DNA from: Mesorhizobium neociceri
GTDB lineage: Bacteria; Pseudomonadota; Alphaproteobacteria; Rhizobiales; Rhizobiaceae
Assembly (NCBI RefSeq): GCF_013520985.1
Contig: NZ_JACDTY010000001.1
Location: 124,001-188,000 of the forward strand
DNA: 64,000 nucleotides
Direction of reading: 5' to 3'
Part shown: positions 36,527 to 46,683 of the stretch, piece by piece
Numbering within the stretch: position 1 is the first letter of the stretch
Layout of the letters: each line of letters opens with the position of its first letter
The notes under the pieces: generated by a model
The model's database searches: none
What the model was told of the DNA's origin: nothing
Seen by the model: only the letters and a program-made list of their open reading frames with translations
Position numbers and translations under genes: made by a program

Positions 36527-37984
36527 ATGACCAAACTCGATACCTCCATCAAGGTGCGCCACGAGCCGATGCGCATAGCGGGGCGCAAGGTCAATGCCGA
36601 TGACGTTGTTCCCGTCCACTATCCCTACACCAATGCGGTGGTCGGCACCGTGCCTGCCGGCCGCGCCGAGCACGCTCGCCAGGCCTTCGAGATCGCCGCC
36701 GGCTACAAATCGAAGCTGACGCGCTACGAGCGCCAGCAGATCCTGTTTCGCACCGCCGAAGCGCTGGCGTCGCGTCGGGAAGAAATCTCCGATCTCATCA
36801 CGCTTGAGCTCGGCATCTCCAAGACTGACTCGCTCTATGAGGTCGGCCGCGCCTATGACGTGTTCACCCTGTCGGCGCAGATGTGCATCCACGATGACGG
36901 CCAGATTTTCTCCTGCGACCTCACTCCGCACGGCAAGGCGCGCAAGATCTTCACCACCCGTGAGCCGCTGAAGGCGATCTCGGCGATCACGCCGTTCAAC
37001 CATCCGCTCAACATGGTTTCGCACAAGGTGGCGCCGGCGATCGCCACCAACAATTGCGTGGTGGTCAAGCCGACCGAACTGACGCCGATGACGGCGCTGC
37101 TCTTGGCCGACATTCTCTACGAAGCCGGCCTGCCGCCGGAAATGCTGTCGGTGGTGACAGGCTGGCCGGCCGATATCGGCAACGAGATGATCACCAACGA
37201 GAACATTGACCTGATCACCTTCACCGGCGGCGTGCCGGTGGGCAAGATGATTGCCCGTACCGCCGGCTACAAGCGCCAGGTGCTCGAACTCGGCGGCAAT
37301 GATCCGTTGATCATCCTCAATGATTTGTCGGACGACGATCTGGCAAGGGCGGCGGACCTGGCGGTGGCCGGAGCGACGAAAAACTCCGGCCAGCGCTGCA
37401 CCGCGGTCAAGCGCATCCTCGTCCAGGAAAGCGTCGCCGACCGCTTCGTGCCGCTGGTGCTGGAGCGGGCGAAGAAGATCCGCTTCGGCGACCCGATGGA
37501 CCGTTCGACCGACCTCGGCACCGTGGTGCACGAGAAGGCGGCGGCGCTCTTCGAAGCCCGCGTCCACATGGCCGCCGAGCAAGGTGCCGACATTCTCTAC
37601 AATCCCGGCCGCCAGGGTGCGCTGCTGCCGCCGATCGTCGTCGATCGCGTGCCGCACACATCCGAACTGGTGATGGAAGAAACTTTTGGGCCGATCATCC
37701 CGATCGTGCGCGCGCCGGACGATGACGAGGCGCTGATCGCGCTGTCCAACTCGACCGCCTTCGGCCTGTCGTCGGGCGTCTGCACCAACTCCTTTCCGCG
37801 CATGCAGAAATACATTTCGGGCCTGCAGGTCGGTACGGTCAACATCTGGGAAGTGCCGGGCTACCGCATCGAGATGTCGCCCTTCGGTGGCATCAAGGAC
37901 AGCGGCAATGGCTACAAGGAAGGCGTCATCGAGGCGATGAAGAGCTACACCAATGTGAAGACATTTTCGCTGCCCTGGTCCTGA
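36527..37984 (+). CDS. phnY: Phosphonoacetaldehyde dehydrogenase
   Basis: A 485-residue NAD-dependent aldehyde dehydrogenase. Catalytic Cys291 in [12 protein letters not shown] and Glu254 in VLELGGNDP fall at the same numbers as in characterised S. meliloti PhnY. It oxidises phosphonoacetaldehyde to phosphonoacetate, which PhnA then hydrolyses. Placed after phnA beyond a palindromic repeat, and before the PbfA-like lyase gene. The alternative function, a generic aldehyde dehydrogenase, is unlikely in this gene order. Confidence 0.94.
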   Translation: MTKLDTSIKVRHEPMRIAGRKVNADDVVPVHYPYTNAVVGTVPAGRAEHARQAFEIAAGYKSKLTRYERQQILFRTAEALASRREEISDLITLELGISKTDSLYEVGRAYDVFTLSAQMCIHDDGQIFSCDLTPHGKARKIFTTREPLKAISAITPFNHPLNMVSHKVAPAIATNNCVVVKPTELTPMTALLLADILYEAGLPPEMLSVVTGWPADIGNEMITNENIDLITFTGGVPVGKMIARTAGYKRQVLELGGNDPLIILNDLSDDDLARAADLAVAGATKNSGQRCTAVKRILVQESVADRFVPLVLERAKKIRFGDPMDRSTDLGTVVHEKAAALFEARVHMAAEQGADILYNPGRQGALLPPIVVDRVPHTSELVMEETFGPIIPIVRAPDDDEALIALSNSTAFGLSSGVCTNSFPRMQKYISGLQVGTVNIWEVPGYRIEMSPFGGIKDSGNGYKEGVIEAMKSYTNVKTFSLPWS

Positions 37985-38052
37985 CCGGGCGGCATTGATT
38001 GGCAGACAATGGAGGGAGCGTTCGACGCTCCCTCATTCGCGTTTCGGAGACC

Positions 38053-39414
38053 ATGATGGCCGCGATACCTGAGCTTGTGCATACCGAGGGCGATTCCAAC
38101 ACCACAGCCGCACGCGGCCGCTGGGACGCCGGCCAGGACGATCCGCGCATACGCGACCTGCTCGACCGCGACGCGGCCGCCTTCATGCATCAGAGCCTGT
38201 CCAGCCCTTGCCTTTCGACCATCGCCAAGGCCGAAGGCATCTGGATCGAGGACACCGCCGGCCGCCGCTTCATGGATTTTCATGGCAACAGTGTGCACCA
38301 CCTCGGCTACGGCCATCCGAGGCTGGTGGCGGCGATCAAGAAGCAGCTCGACGAGCTCTGCTTTGCGCCGCGCCGCTTCACCTGTGAACCCGCCGTCGAG
38401 CTGGCAGAAAAGCTGGCAGCACTGGCGCCCGGCGATCTCGGCAAGGTGCTGTTCACCACCGGTGGTTCGGACGCCATCGAAGTGGCGCTGAAGATCGCGC
38501 GTGCCGCGACCGGGCGCTTCAAGACGGTGTCGTTCTGGGATGCGTTTCATGGCGCGGGCTTCGGTGCTGCCAGCGTTGGCGGCGAGGCGACCTTCCGCTC
38601 GCACATCGCGGGGCCGATGATGACCGGCACAGAGCATGTCGCGCCCTGGGACGGCTATCGCTGTCCCTATGGCCACGATTCGCTTGAAGCCTCCGGGCTC
38701 GCCTGCGCCAACATGATCGCCTATGTGCTCGGCCGCGAGCAGGACGTGGCTGCGGTTGTCGCCGAGCCGATGCGGGCAACGCCCAACCCGCCGCCGCCCG
38801 GCTTCTGGAAACGTGTGCGCGAAGCCTGCGACCGGCACGGCACTTTGCTGATCTTCGACGAAATCCCGACCGGCCTTGGCAAGACCGGCAAATTGTTCGC
38901 CCATGAGCATGATGGCGTGACGCCCGACATCGTGGTGCTCGGCAAGTCGCTCGGCGGTGGCATCCTGCCGATCGCCGCCGTCATCGCGCGCCGCGATCTC
39001 GACGTCACCGGCGGCTTCGCCATCGGCCACTACACCCACGAGAAAAACCCGGTGACGACGCGCGCCGCGCTGACGACGATCGACATTATCCTCAAGGAAG
39101 GACTGGTCGAGCGCGCAGCCGAACTCGGCCAGCATATGCTGGGACGCATGCAGGGCCTGATGGCGCGTTCGCCAAATGTCGGCGACGTCAGGGGCAGGGG
39201 ACTGATGGTCGGCGTCGAGCTCGTCGAGGATCGCGCCACACGCCAGCCGGCACGGGAGCTTGCCGAACGTGTGTTCTATGCCTGTCTCGAACAAGGGCTG
39301 AGCTTCAAGGTCAGTCAGGGCAATGTGCTGACGCTATCGCCGCCGCTGGTCATCTCGAAAACCGATCTCGACCGCGCGCTTGATATCGTCGAGGGCGAGG
39401 TGCTGGCGGCCTGA
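38053..39414 (+). CDS. pbfA: Class III aminotransferase-fold protein, probable (R)-1-hydroxy-2-aminoethylphosphonate ammonia-lyase
   Basis: A 453-residue PLP protein of the class III aminotransferase fold: FTTGGSDAIEVALKIAR, FDEIPTGLGKTG (Asp269) and the PLP lysine Lys298 in VVLGKSLGGG. Next to phnW and phnY, and with no keto-acid acceptor role obvious, it best fits PbfA, which eliminates ammonia from hydroxylated 2-aminoethylphosphonate to give phosphonoacetaldehyde. That feeds the same route as PhnW. The ATG at 38053 has GGAG upstream. A second transaminase function cannot be excluded on sequence alone. Confidence 0.85.
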   Translation: MMAAIPELVHTEGDSNTTAARGRWDAGQDDPRIRDLLDRDAAAFMHQSLSSPCLSTIAKAEGIWIEDTAGRRFMDFHGNSVHHLGYGHPRLVAAIKKQLDELCFAPRRFTCEPAVELAEKLAALAPGDLGKVLFTTGGSDAIEVALKIARAATGRFKTVSFWDAFHGAGFGAASVGGEATFRSHIAGPMMTGTEHVAPWDGYRCPYGHDSLEASGLACANMIAYVLGREQDVAAVVAEPMRATPNPPPPGFWKRVREACDRHGTLLIFDEIPTGLGKTGKLFAHEHDGVTPDIVVLGKSLGGGILPIAAVIARRDLDVTGGFAIGHYTHEKNPVTTRAALTTIDIILKEGLVERAAELGQHMLGRMQGLMARSPNVGDVRGRGLMVGVELVEDRATRQPARELAERVFYACLEQGLSFKVSQGNVLTLSPPLVISKTDLDRALDIVEGEVLAA

Positions 39415-39523
39415 CCACGACGGCCAATCGTCGGCTTTTCGCAGCACGGAATCGCTGCCGCGACAGGCATGCGACAGTTCCATGGCAGGTATCAGAAGAA
39501 CTTTGCCTGTCATAAAATAAATA

Positions 39524-39535
39524 GATTTTACTTAT
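39524..39535. promoter_or_regulatory. AT-rich motif, copy 3 in phosphonate locus
   Basis: GATTTTACTTAT, in an AT-rich tract 127-138 bases before the AEP binding-protein gene, resembles the copies before the Na/Pi gene and phnW. It suggests that importer and enzymes share a regulator and that the importer has its own promoter. Confidence 0.4.
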
Positions 39536-39661
39536 CGATCACCAATCCCCAAAGTTGATCCAACGACGACCTCCACAAGCGCTACCGGGCGGCAAGATCC
39601 CGACGGCGCGATCGTCACAGTGCATCGCAGAATGTGCCATCAATCACAGGGGAACTGATCC

Positions 39662-40693
39662 ATGAAATCGCGAAACACAACCATCGCACTGGCCTTCGCC
39701 GCGTCGCTGCTGGCGTCGTCGGCTCTTGTCGCACCGGCGCTCGCCGATGGCGTCGTCACCATCTATTCCGCCGACGGCCTGCATGACGGCAATGGCAGCT
39801 GGTATGAGACCGAATTCGCCGCCTTCACCAAGGCCACCGGCATCACCGTGCAGTATATCGAGGCAGGCTCGGGCGGTGTCGTCGAGCGCGTCGCGAAGGA
39901 AAAGTCAAACCCGCAGGCCGACGTGCTGGTGACCTTGCCGCCCTTCGTCCAGCGCGCAGCCGCCGACGGCCTGCTGCAGGATTACAAGCCGGAAGGCGCC
40001 GACCAGATCGACGGCGGCACCGACAAGTACCGGCCGCTGGTCAACAACTATATGAACTTCATCTACAACAGCGCCGTACTGGCGGAAGCGCCGAAGAGCT
40101 ACGACGACCTGCTCGATCCGAAGTTCAAGGGCAAGATCCAATATTCGACGCCCGGCCAGGCCGGCGACGGCACCGCCGTCATGCTGCAGATCATCCACGC
40201 CTTTGGCGGCGAAGATGCCGGCTTCGAGTACATGAAGAAATTGCAGGACAACAATGTCGGCCCGTCCGCCTCTACCGGCAAGCTGACCGCGCTGGTCAAC
40301 AAGGGCGAGCTGCATGTCGCCAATGGCGATCTGCAGATGAACCTGTCGCAGATGGCCGACAACCCCAACATCAAGGTGTTCTGGCCCGCCGGCCCTGACG
40401 GCACCCGCTCCACCTTCGCGCTGCCTTACGAAATCGGCCTCGTCACCGGTGCGCCCAATGGCGACAACGGCAAGAAGCTGATCGACTTCCTGCTCGCCAA
40501 GGAAGCCCAGTCGACGATCAGCTCGGTTGCGCTCGGCATGCCGGCACGCAAGGACGTCAAGCCGGACGACGCCAATTTCGCCAAGGCGCAGGAAGCGATG
40601 AAGGGCGTAACCATCTGGTCGCCGAACTGGGACGAGGCGCTGAGCAAGCTTCCCGACTACGTCAAGAAGTGGAACGAAGTGACCGGAAGCTGA
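39662..40693 (+). CDS. phnS: 2-aminoethylphosphonate ABC transporter substrate-binding protein
   Basis: A 343-residue periplasmic protein with a clear signal peptide ([20 protein letters not shown]; likely cut after ALA at about 28). The mature part belongs to the iron/thiamine/putrescine-type binding class used for 2-aminoethylphosphonate in Salmonella-like PhnS systems, e.g. [20 protein letters not shown]. ATPase and two permease genes follow at once, the phnSTUV order. Ligand is inferred from location after phnW-phnA-phnY-pbfA. Confidence 0.92.
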   Translation: MKSRNTTIALAFAASLLASSALVAPALADGVVTIYSADGLHDGNGSWYETEFAAFTKATGITVQYIEAGSGGVVERVAKEKSNPQADVLVTLPPFVQRAAADGLLQDYKPEGADQIDGGTDKYRPLVNNYMNFIYNSAVLAEAPKSYDDLLDPKFKGKIQYSTPGQAGDGTAVMLQIIHAFGGEDAGFEYMKKLQDNNVGPSASTGKLTALVNKGELHVANGDLQMNLSQMADNPNIKVFWPAGPDGTRSTFALPYEIGLVTGAPNGDNGKKLIDFLLAKEAQSTISSVALGMPARKDVKPDDANFAKAQEAMKGVTIWSPNWDEALSKLPDYVKKWNEVTGS

Positions 40694-40722
40694 TCCGCAA
40701 GGGAAACCCGGAGGACAACGCC

Positions 40723-41868
40723 ATGTCGGCCGCAGCCTTTACAGGTGCCAGTGTCATGGACATCGACGCCGCGAAAATTCGCGGCGTCGGCTCCAATGTT
40801 CACTTCGACAAGGTCAGCGTTGCCTATGGCGCGCATGTCGTCCTGCATCCGCTGACCCTGGATATCGCGCCGGGCGAAATCCTGGCGATGATCGGCCCCT
40901 CCGGTTCCGGCAAGACCACCGCCTTGCGCGCCGTGGCCGGCTTTGTGCGGCCGGCCAGCGGCCGCATCCGCATCGGTGCAACCGATGTCACCGACCTGCC
41001 GCCTTACGAGCGCGGCCTCGGCATGGTGGTGCAGAACTACGCGCTGTTTCCGCATATGCGGGTGGAAGACAACGTTGCCTTCGGCCTCAGGGCGCAAGGC
41101 GCCGACAAGGCGCTGATCGGCGAGCGGGTCAAGGATGCGCTGGCTACCGTTGGCATGGCGACCTTTGCCAGGCGCTATCCACGCGAACTCTCGGGCGGCC
41201 AGCAGCAGCGTGTCGCGATTGCCCGTGCTCTGGCGGTGCGGCCGCGCGTGCTCCTGCTGGACGAGCCGCTGTCGGCGCTCGACGCGCAGATCCGCCGCAA
41301 CATGGTCGAGGAGATCGCTCGCCTGCATCGCAGCCTGCCGGGCCTGACGATCCTCTACGTCACCCACGACCAGACAGAAGCGCTGACGCTGGCCGACAAG
41401 ATCGCCATCATGCGCGACGGCAGGGTCTGTTCGCATGGGCCGACGACCGAACTCTACCGCCGCCCGCCAAACCGGTTTACCGCCGAGTTCCTCGGCCGTG
41501 CCAACCTTCTGCCGGTGACCATCGCCGAAGGCGTCGGCTCGAAGGGCTTTGCCACGGCAAGGCACGGCGATGTCATACTCACCAGTGCCGGCCGTGACGA
41601 GAAGGCCGGCGACAAGAGCCTGCTCTGCATCAGGCCGCAGCATCTCAGCCTGACGGCCGACAGCGAGCACACCAACCGCATCGTCGGAACGCTGAGGGAA
41701 GTGCACTGGCAGGGCGAACTGACCCACCTCGTGCTCGATGTCGACGGCACGCCGGTGCGCGTCTCGGCGACGAAACTGCCGATGGCCTTGCCCGAACCTG
41801 GCGTCAAAGTGCCGCTGTACTTCGCGCCCGCCGACACCTCGCTGCTTCCGGAGGACGCCGGTGTCTGA
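40723..41868 (+). CDS. phnT: 2-aminoethylphosphonate ABC transporter ATP-binding protein
   Basis: A 381-residue ATPase with Walker [10 protein letters not shown] at 58-66, signature [15 protein letters not shown], Walker [15 protein letters not shown] and a C-terminal TOBE regulatory domain. The ATG at 40723 has GGAGG 10 bases upstream. It overlaps the next gene, so the transporter subunits are made together. It powers import of 2-aminoethylphosphonate. Confidence 0.93.
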   Translation: MSAAAFTGASVMDIDAAKIRGVGSNVHFDKVSVAYGAHVVLHPLTLDIAPGEILAMIGPSGSGKTTALRAVAGFVRPASGRIRIGATDVTDLPPYERGLGMVVQNYALFPHMRVEDNVAFGLRAQGADKALIGERVKDALATVGMATFARRYPRELSGGQQQRVAIARALAVRPRVLLLDEPLSALDAQIRRNMVEEIARLHRSLPGLTILYVTHDQTEALTLADKIAIMRDGRVCSHGPTTELYRRPPNRFTAEFLGRANLLPVTIAEGVGSKGFATARHGDVILTSAGRDEKAGDKSLLCIRPQHLSLTADSEHTNRIVGTLREVHWQGELTHLVLDVDGTPVRVSATKLPMALPEPGVKVPLYFAPADTSLLPEDAGV

Positions 41869-42718
41869 CGCCATCGCCATCCGCGCGCCGATGGCGAAAG
41901 TCTCGCTCGGCAAATTCTGGATCGTGCCGCCGGCAGCCCTTTTGGCGCTGCTGTTCTTCTATCCGCTGGCGCTGATCGCCCGGCAGGCTTTCCTCGACGA
42001 CAGTGGCGTCGCCAACGCCGCCGAGATCATCCGCGTCCTGCATTCGCGCTTCTTCCTCAACGCGCTGATCAACACGGTGACGATCTCGGTTTCCGCGACG
42101 GCCGGATGCCTGATCGTCGGCCTCGTGCTGGCGTTGATCCTCGCCTTCGTGCCATTCCCCGGCTCAGGCTTCATCGCCCGTCTGATCGACACGTTCATGG
42201 CACTGCCGACCTTCCTGGTGACGCTCGCCTTCACCTTCCTCTATGGCTCGGCCGGCATGCTCAATGCCGGGCTGATGGAGACCTTCTCGCTGCCGCTGCC
42301 GCCGGTCGATTTCCTCTATTCGACCTGGGGCGTGGTGCTGGCCGAAGTCACGGTTTACACGCCCTTTATCCTGCGGCCGTTGCTTGCCGCCTTCTCGCTG
42401 GTCGACCGCGGCCAGATCGAGGCGGCAAGCGTGCTGGGCGCGCGGCCGTTCCGCATCGTGCGCCAGGTCATCCTGCCGGCGGCGATCCCCGCGCTCATCG
42501 CAGGGGGTAGCTTATGCCTGCTGTTGACCGTCAACGAATTCGGCATCGTGCTGTTCATCGGCGCCAAGGGCGTCATCACCCTGCCGCTGCTGATCTATGG
42601 CAAGGCGATCCAGGAATCGGCCTATCAGATCGCCTGCATCATCGCCGTCATCAACATCGCGCTGTCGCTCGGCCTGTTCGGTCTCTACCGCTTCGCCGCC
42701 GGCCGGTTGGGAGCCTAG
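41861..42718 (+). CDS. phnU: 2-aminoethylphosphonate ABC transporter permease (first)
   Basis: About 285 residues with several membrane segments (first at about 25-45) and an EAA loop (QIEAASVLGARPFRIVRQVILP). GTG 41861 overlaps the ATPase stop by eight bases and is chosen for coupling; an ATG at 41891 is the alternative. The permease pairs with the one encoded two bases downstream. Confidence 0.9.
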   Translation: MSDAIAIRAPMAKVSLGKFWIVPPAALLALLFFYPLALIARQAFLDDSGVANAAEIIRVLHSRFFLNALINTVTISVSATAGCLIVGLVLALILAFVPFPGSGFIARLIDTFMALPTFLVTLAFTFLYGSAGMLNAGLMETFSLPLPPVDFLYSTWGVVLAEVTVYTPFILRPLLAAFSLVDRGQIEAASVLGARPFRIVRQVILPAAIPALIAGGSLCLLLTVNEFGIVLFIGAKGVITLPLLIYGKAIQESAYQIACIIAVINIALSLGLFGLYRFAAGRLGA

Positions 42719-42720
42719 CC

Positions 42721-43518
42721 ATGCTGGTCTGGTCGCGCTCCGGTCGCCTTGTCCTGTGGCTGCTCTTCGCACTGATCTTCGGCGTGCTGTTTTTGGCGCC
42801 GCTGGCGGTGATCCTGCTGTCCAGCCTCTCCGACCAATGGAACGGCGTGCTGCCCAACGGCCTGACCACGGAGCACTACACCGATGTCATCAGGGGGTCG
42901 GCGTGGAACTCGGTGAAGGCCAGCCTGATCACCGGTTTCCTGGCCAGCGCGCTGGCGCTGGTCAGCGGCACCTGGGCGGCGCTGTCGCTTCGTTTGCAAG
43001 GTCACGCCTTGAAGCGGCTGCTGGGGCTGCTCTTCTTCATCCCAAGTGCAGTGCCTTCGGTGTCGGTCGGCCTTGGCCTGCTGGTTGCTTTCAGCCATCC
43101 GCCGCTGTTGCTCAACGGCACGGTGGCGATCGTCATGATCGCGCATTTCGTGCTGATCTCGGCCTTCACCTTCGGCAATGTCTCGGCTGGTCTCGCCCGG
43201 CTGTCGCCAGACTTCGAACAGGTGGCGTCAAGCCTCGGCGCCCGGCCGGCCTATCGGCTGTGGCACGTCACGCTGCCTTTGCTCGCACCCTATCTGGTCG
43301 CCGCCTTCGGCCTCAGCTTTGCGCTGTCAATGGGCGAACTTGGCGCCACCGTTATGGTCTATCCGCCGGGCTGGGTGACGCTGCCGGTGTCGATCTTCAG
43401 CTTGACCGATCGCGGCGACATTTTTGCCGGTGCCGCCCTCACCATGATCCTGGTGGCAGCGACGCTGGTCCTGCTGCTCGGGCTGGAGCGCGTTACCGCG
43501 CGCGCCACAGGCTCATAG
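42721..43518 (+). CDS. phnV: 2-aminoethylphosphonate ABC transporter permease (second)
   Basis: A 265-residue permease with a first membrane segment at about 8-35 (LVLWLLFALIFGVLFLAPLA) and the EAA loop EQVASSLGARPAYRLWHVTLP. The ATG at 42721 begins two bases after the previous stop. It ends the importer operon. A 118-base space then separates it from the unrelated DUF930 gene. Confidence 0.92.
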   Translation: MLVWSRSGRLVLWLLFALIFGVLFLAPLAVILLSSLSDQWNGVLPNGLTTEHYTDVIRGSAWNSVKASLITGFLASALALVSGTWAALSLRLQGHALKRLLGLLFFIPSAVPSVSVGLGLLVAFSHPPLLLNGTVAIVMIAHFVLISAFTFGNVSAGLARLSPDFEQVASSLGARPAYRLWHVTLPLLAPYLVAAFGLSFALSMGELGATVMVYPPGWVTLPVSIFSLTDRGDIFAGAALTMILVAATLVLLLGLERVTARATGS

Positions 43519-43636
43519 GCTTGTATCACTTGTAGCAATCAGGCGCCGGTCGATCCTCTTACCGCGCTGCGGCTAAATTGCGCCAATGCTGCGGCCGTGC
43601 TTGATGCCGCCGCAGTTTCGCTCCACATCGTGAGGG

Positions 43637-44677
43637 ATGAAGGACGAGACATCTGAGCGGCGTCGGACTTTGCTGTGGGCCTTGCCCGCATCGCTGATCC
43701 TGCACGTGCTCATCGCCGCGCTCCTGGTCTACGGCCTGCCCACGCCTCCGGAAAAGCCGCAGGAGGAGCAGCCGGTCAATGTCGCGCTCGTGCCGCCGCC
43801 CGACCAGCCCAAACCGAAACCTGCTCCCACGCCGCCGGAACCGAAAGTAGAAAAGCCGCCCGAGCAGAAGGTTGAAAAGCCGCCTGTGCTGGAAAAGCCG
43901 TCGAAAATCGAGCCCTTGAAGCCTGTTTTTCAGTTCGGCGACAAGGATACCGGCCCGCGGAAATCCCTCGATGGCAACAGCGCTGAAGACAGCGCGCCGT
44001 CGCCGGCCAAGGATGGCGATACCAAGCCACCTGTCGGGCAAAAAGATGCAGAGAGCAAGCCTACCGATACCGAGCCTACGCAGGAAAAACAGGCGACCCA
44101 GGACACAGGCGACCAGCCTTTGGCCGCCCCCGGCGACGACGGTGACATCGAGCTTCCCGCATCGGCTCAGGCGCCGAAGTCCAGACCCGAAAACGCCCCG
44201 AAGCCTGCAAAGGTCTCGAAGCCTGGAGGAGGAAGCGCCAGCAAGCCAAGCTCCACGGACGTGGCCACTGCAATGTCACGAGCCTATGCCGGCCTTCCAG
44301 GCGTCCGCAGGCTCTACGCGAAAGGCGCTACCGGCGATCCGTTCGCCACGACCGCGATGGACGGCGAATCTCGCGGTGAGCGCGTTGCCACACTTTGCGC
44401 CAACGTGCTGGGCGAGGAACTGAAGGGCGCATCCTTTTCTCCCGAGTTGCTGCCAACTAGAACGCTGGAGGTGGGCAATGTTGTTGTCGACTCGGATGCG
44501 AAGTTCCGGGCAACGACCGGATGGTACCATGTGAGCTTCCGGTGCGGAATCGATACCGATGCGACGCGGGTCACGTCCTTTGACTTCCGTGTCGGAGCCG
44601 CCGCCTCGCCCGAAGAAAACGCCCGTTTTGACCAAGAAGCTCGTCGGCTGGGCTTTCGGGTGGGGACGGCCCAGTAG
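43637..44677 (+). CDS. DUF930 domain protein with TonB-like proline-rich region
   Basis: A 346-residue protein: short cytoplasmic start, one membrane anchor at about 11-33, a long Pro/Lys/Glu-rich periplasmic linker (about 35-210) much like TonB, and a C-terminal DUF930 region (about 215-346, for example MSRAYAGLPGVRRLYA near its start). The domain's function is not known. Length and layout suggest a periplasm-spanning protein anchored in the inner membrane. It converges with the RraA-like gene and has no evident metabolic partner. Confidence 0.88.
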   Translation: MKDETSERRRTLLWALPASLILHVLIAALLVYGLPTPPEKPQEEQPVNVALVPPPDQPKPKPAPTPPEPKVEKPPEQKVEKPPVLEKPSKIEPLKPVFQFGDKDTGPRKSLDGNSAEDSAPSPAKDGDTKPPVGQKDAESKPTDTEPTQEKQATQDTGDQPLAAPGDDGDIELPASAQAPKSRPENAPKPAKVSKPGGGSASKPSSTDVATAMSRAYAGLPGVRRLYAKGATGDPFATTAMDGESRGERVATLCANVLGEELKGASFSPELLPTRTLEVGNVVVDSDAKFRATTGWYHVSFRCGIDTDATRVTSFDFRVGAAASPEENARFDQEARRLGFRVGTAQ

Positions 44678-44722
44678 TCTGTCGTGGGCACATTCAGTCG
44701 ACTTGCGCCGCGTGATTCCACG

Positions 44723-45466
44723 TCAATCCGCCGGGCGATTGGCTTTGCGCCATTCCTCATATTCGCCGCGGGCATCGTCGTGCAGCGGATAGTAGCGCTG
44801 CAGCGGCGCACCCTGCATCAGCTTTTCTCGCGAGAACTCTTCCCAATCGTGATGTTTTTTCGATTCTTCAATCACCTTTGCGGCCATTGCGACGGGAAGC
44901 ACCACCACCCCGTCGTCGTCGGCGATGATGATGTCACCGGGGATCACCGTGACGCCGCCACAGGCTATCGGAACGTTGACGGCGTTCGGATAGATGCTGG
45001 TTTGCACATGGTAGTTGGGCGTCCAGCCGCGCAACCATAGGGGCAGGTCGAGCTTCTCGACATTGGGCCGGTCGCGCATGCATCCATCGATGACAATGCC
45101 CGCGCCGCCTCTGCCCTTGAAATACGTCGACATCATATCGCCGAAGACGCCCGAGCTCATGTCGCCGCGCGCGTCGACGACGACGACATCGCCTTCCTGC
45201 GCGTGGTAGAGCACGTGCCGGTGCAGTTGCGTCTCCGGATCGGCATATTCCCCCTCGGAGAACAGGTCCGGCCGCTGCGGCAGGAACTGCAGCGTCAGCG
45301 CCGGCCCGACGATCGACTTCCCGTGGTTCTGCGCCACCGGTCCGACCATGTGCGGATTGCGGAAACCCATGTGGCCAAGCGTGCCGGCAACCGTCGCGGC
45401 GCCGATTTCCCTCAGCGCGTCAATGAGGTCTTTGGGCGGCCGCGTGATGTCAGGTGTATGCGTCAT
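44723..45466 (-). CDS. RraA/HMG-aldolase-family protein
   Basis: A 247-residue protein of the RraA-like fold, which includes RNase E inhibitors and divalent-metal-dependent 4-hydroxy-4-methyl-2-oxoglutarate aldolases. The VVDARGDMSSGVFGDMMS and GIVIDGCMRDRPNVEK segments are the family signature. Placed in a sugar-acid-type cluster directly after the DgoD-like dehydratase gene, an aldolase acting on a 2-keto-3-deoxy acid or a lyase function is more likely than RNA regulation. It is the last gene of the minus-strand importer operon. Substrate unknown. Confidence 0.85.
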   Translation of the reverse strand: MTHTPDITRPPKDLIDALREIGAATVAGTLGHMGFRNPHMVGPVAQNHGKSIVGPALTLQFLPQRPDLFSEGEYADPETQLHRHVLYHAQEGDVVVVDARGDMSSGVFGDMMSTYFKGRGGAGIVIDGCMRDRPNVEKLDLPLWLRGWTPNYHVQTSIYPNAVNVPIACGGVTVIPGDIIIADDDGVVVLPVAMAAKVIEESKKHHDWEEFSREKLMQGAPLQRYYPLHDDARGEYEEWRKANRPAD

Positions 45467-45489
45467 TGTGGACTCCGGATGAAAGGCAA

Positions 45490-46653
45490 CTACCAGTTCG
45501 TAACAGACCCGTCGCGGCGCCTAAGGTGCGGTGCTTCCCAGAAACGAAAAGCCTCTGCCTGGACCGCCGCTTCGTTGACCTCGACGCCGAGCCCCGGCAG
45601 GTCGCTGACGGGATAGTCGGCACCGTCGAGCCGTGGCTGCACGGGGAAGAAGTCGGAATTGTCGAAGCCCAGCTTCGTCTCGGGTTCCCTGGTCTCGAGC
45701 CACGCGAAGTTGGGTACCGCGGCGGCGAGATGCAGGGTCGCGGCCGTGCACACCGGACCAAGCGGATTGTGCGGCATCAGGTCCACATAGTGCGCCTCGC
45801 TCCAGCCAGCGACTTTCATCGCCTCGGTGAGCCCGCCGACATTGCAAACATCGAGCCGGTTGAACTGATGGATGCCGCGCTCGATGTAGGGCAGGAACTG
45901 CCACTTGCTGGCAAATTCCTCGCCGATGGCAAACGGGATGTCGGTCATCCTACGCAGGGATTCGTAGGCCTCCGGTGTCTCGTCGCGTATCGGCTCCTCG
46001 AGGAAATCAAGCACGCCGCGGCCGAGCTTGTTGCAGAAGCTCGCCGCCTCCGCCACCGACAGTCGGTGATGATAGTCGATACCGAGGACGACGTCGTCGC
46101 CCAGCGCCTCGCGCGCCTTGTTCAGCATGCTCGCCGTGGGGCCGATCGACTCGCGGGGCTCGAAGATGTCCCTGCTGCTTTGCCCTACGGGGAAGAAGCG
46201 GATCGCCTGCCATCCCTGCGCGCGCAGTTCGCGGGCCCGTTCGATGGCAGCATCGCCCTCGGCCTCGTCTCCGGTCGAGGCGAAGGTGGGGATGCGGTCG
46301 CGCTGCTTGCCGCCCAGCAGTTCGTAGACCGGCACCCCCAGCGCCTTGCCCTTGATGTCGTGCAGGGCGATGTCGATGGCGGAGATCGCCGCCTGCAGAA
46401 CGCGCCCGCCTTCGAAGTACTGGCTGCGATATGCCTCCTGCCAGATCCGCCCGATCTGCATGGGGTCACGGCCGATAAGAAATTCCCGATAATGCTCGAC
46501 CGCGCCGGCCACTGCCCTCTCGCGGCCGCTCAAGCCGCTCTCGCCCCAGCCGAAGATGCCTTGGTCGGTCTCGATCTTGACGAGCATCTGGTTGCGCGTT
46601 CCAACCCACACAGGATAGGGCTTGATCGCGGTGATCTTAAGCTTCCCAGTCAT
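45490..46653 (-). CDS. Enolase-superfamily dehydratase, D-galactonate dehydratase-like
   Basis: A 387-residue enzyme of the mandelate racemase/muconate lactonizing type. Its Asp193, His195 (IDYHHR), Glu219 (FLEEP), Glu245 (IGEE) and His295 (MPHNPLGP) correspond one-to-one, at a constant offset of ten, to the metal- and acid/base residues of E. coli D-galactonate dehydratase. It should thus dehydrate an aldonate to a 2-keto-3-deoxy acid. ATG at 46653 is preferred to a TTG 15 bases upstream. It lies between the ABC ATPase and the RraA-like gene on the minus strand. Confidence 0.9.
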   Translation of the reverse strand: MTGKLKITAIKPYPVWVGTRNQMLVKIETDQGIFGWGESGLSGRERAVAGAVEHYREFLIGRDPMQIGRIWQEAYRSQYFEGGRVLQAAISAIDIALHDIKGKALGVPVYELLGGKQRDRIPTFASTGDEAEGDAAIERARELRAQGWQAIRFFPVGQSSRDIFEPRESIGPTASMLNKAREALGDDVVLGIDYHHRLSVAEAASFCNKLGRGVLDFLEEPIRDETPEAYESLRRMTDIPFAIGEEFASKWQFLPYIERGIHQFNRLDVCNVGGLTEAMKVAGWSEAHYVDLMPHNPLGPVCTAATLHLAAAVPNFAWLETREPETKLGFDNSDFFPVQPRLDGADYPVSDLPGLGVEVNEAAVQAEAFRFWEAPHLRRRDGSVTNW

Positions 46654-46683
46654 CGCCAACGTTCCCAATGACCCCGTCTTGTC

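Noticed and set aside
35276..37657. A 793-residue minus-strand frame
   Set aside because: It lies opposite phnA and phnY, spans an intergenic repeat and has the Arg/His/Asp-rich composition of reverse-strand shadows in GC-rich DNA.
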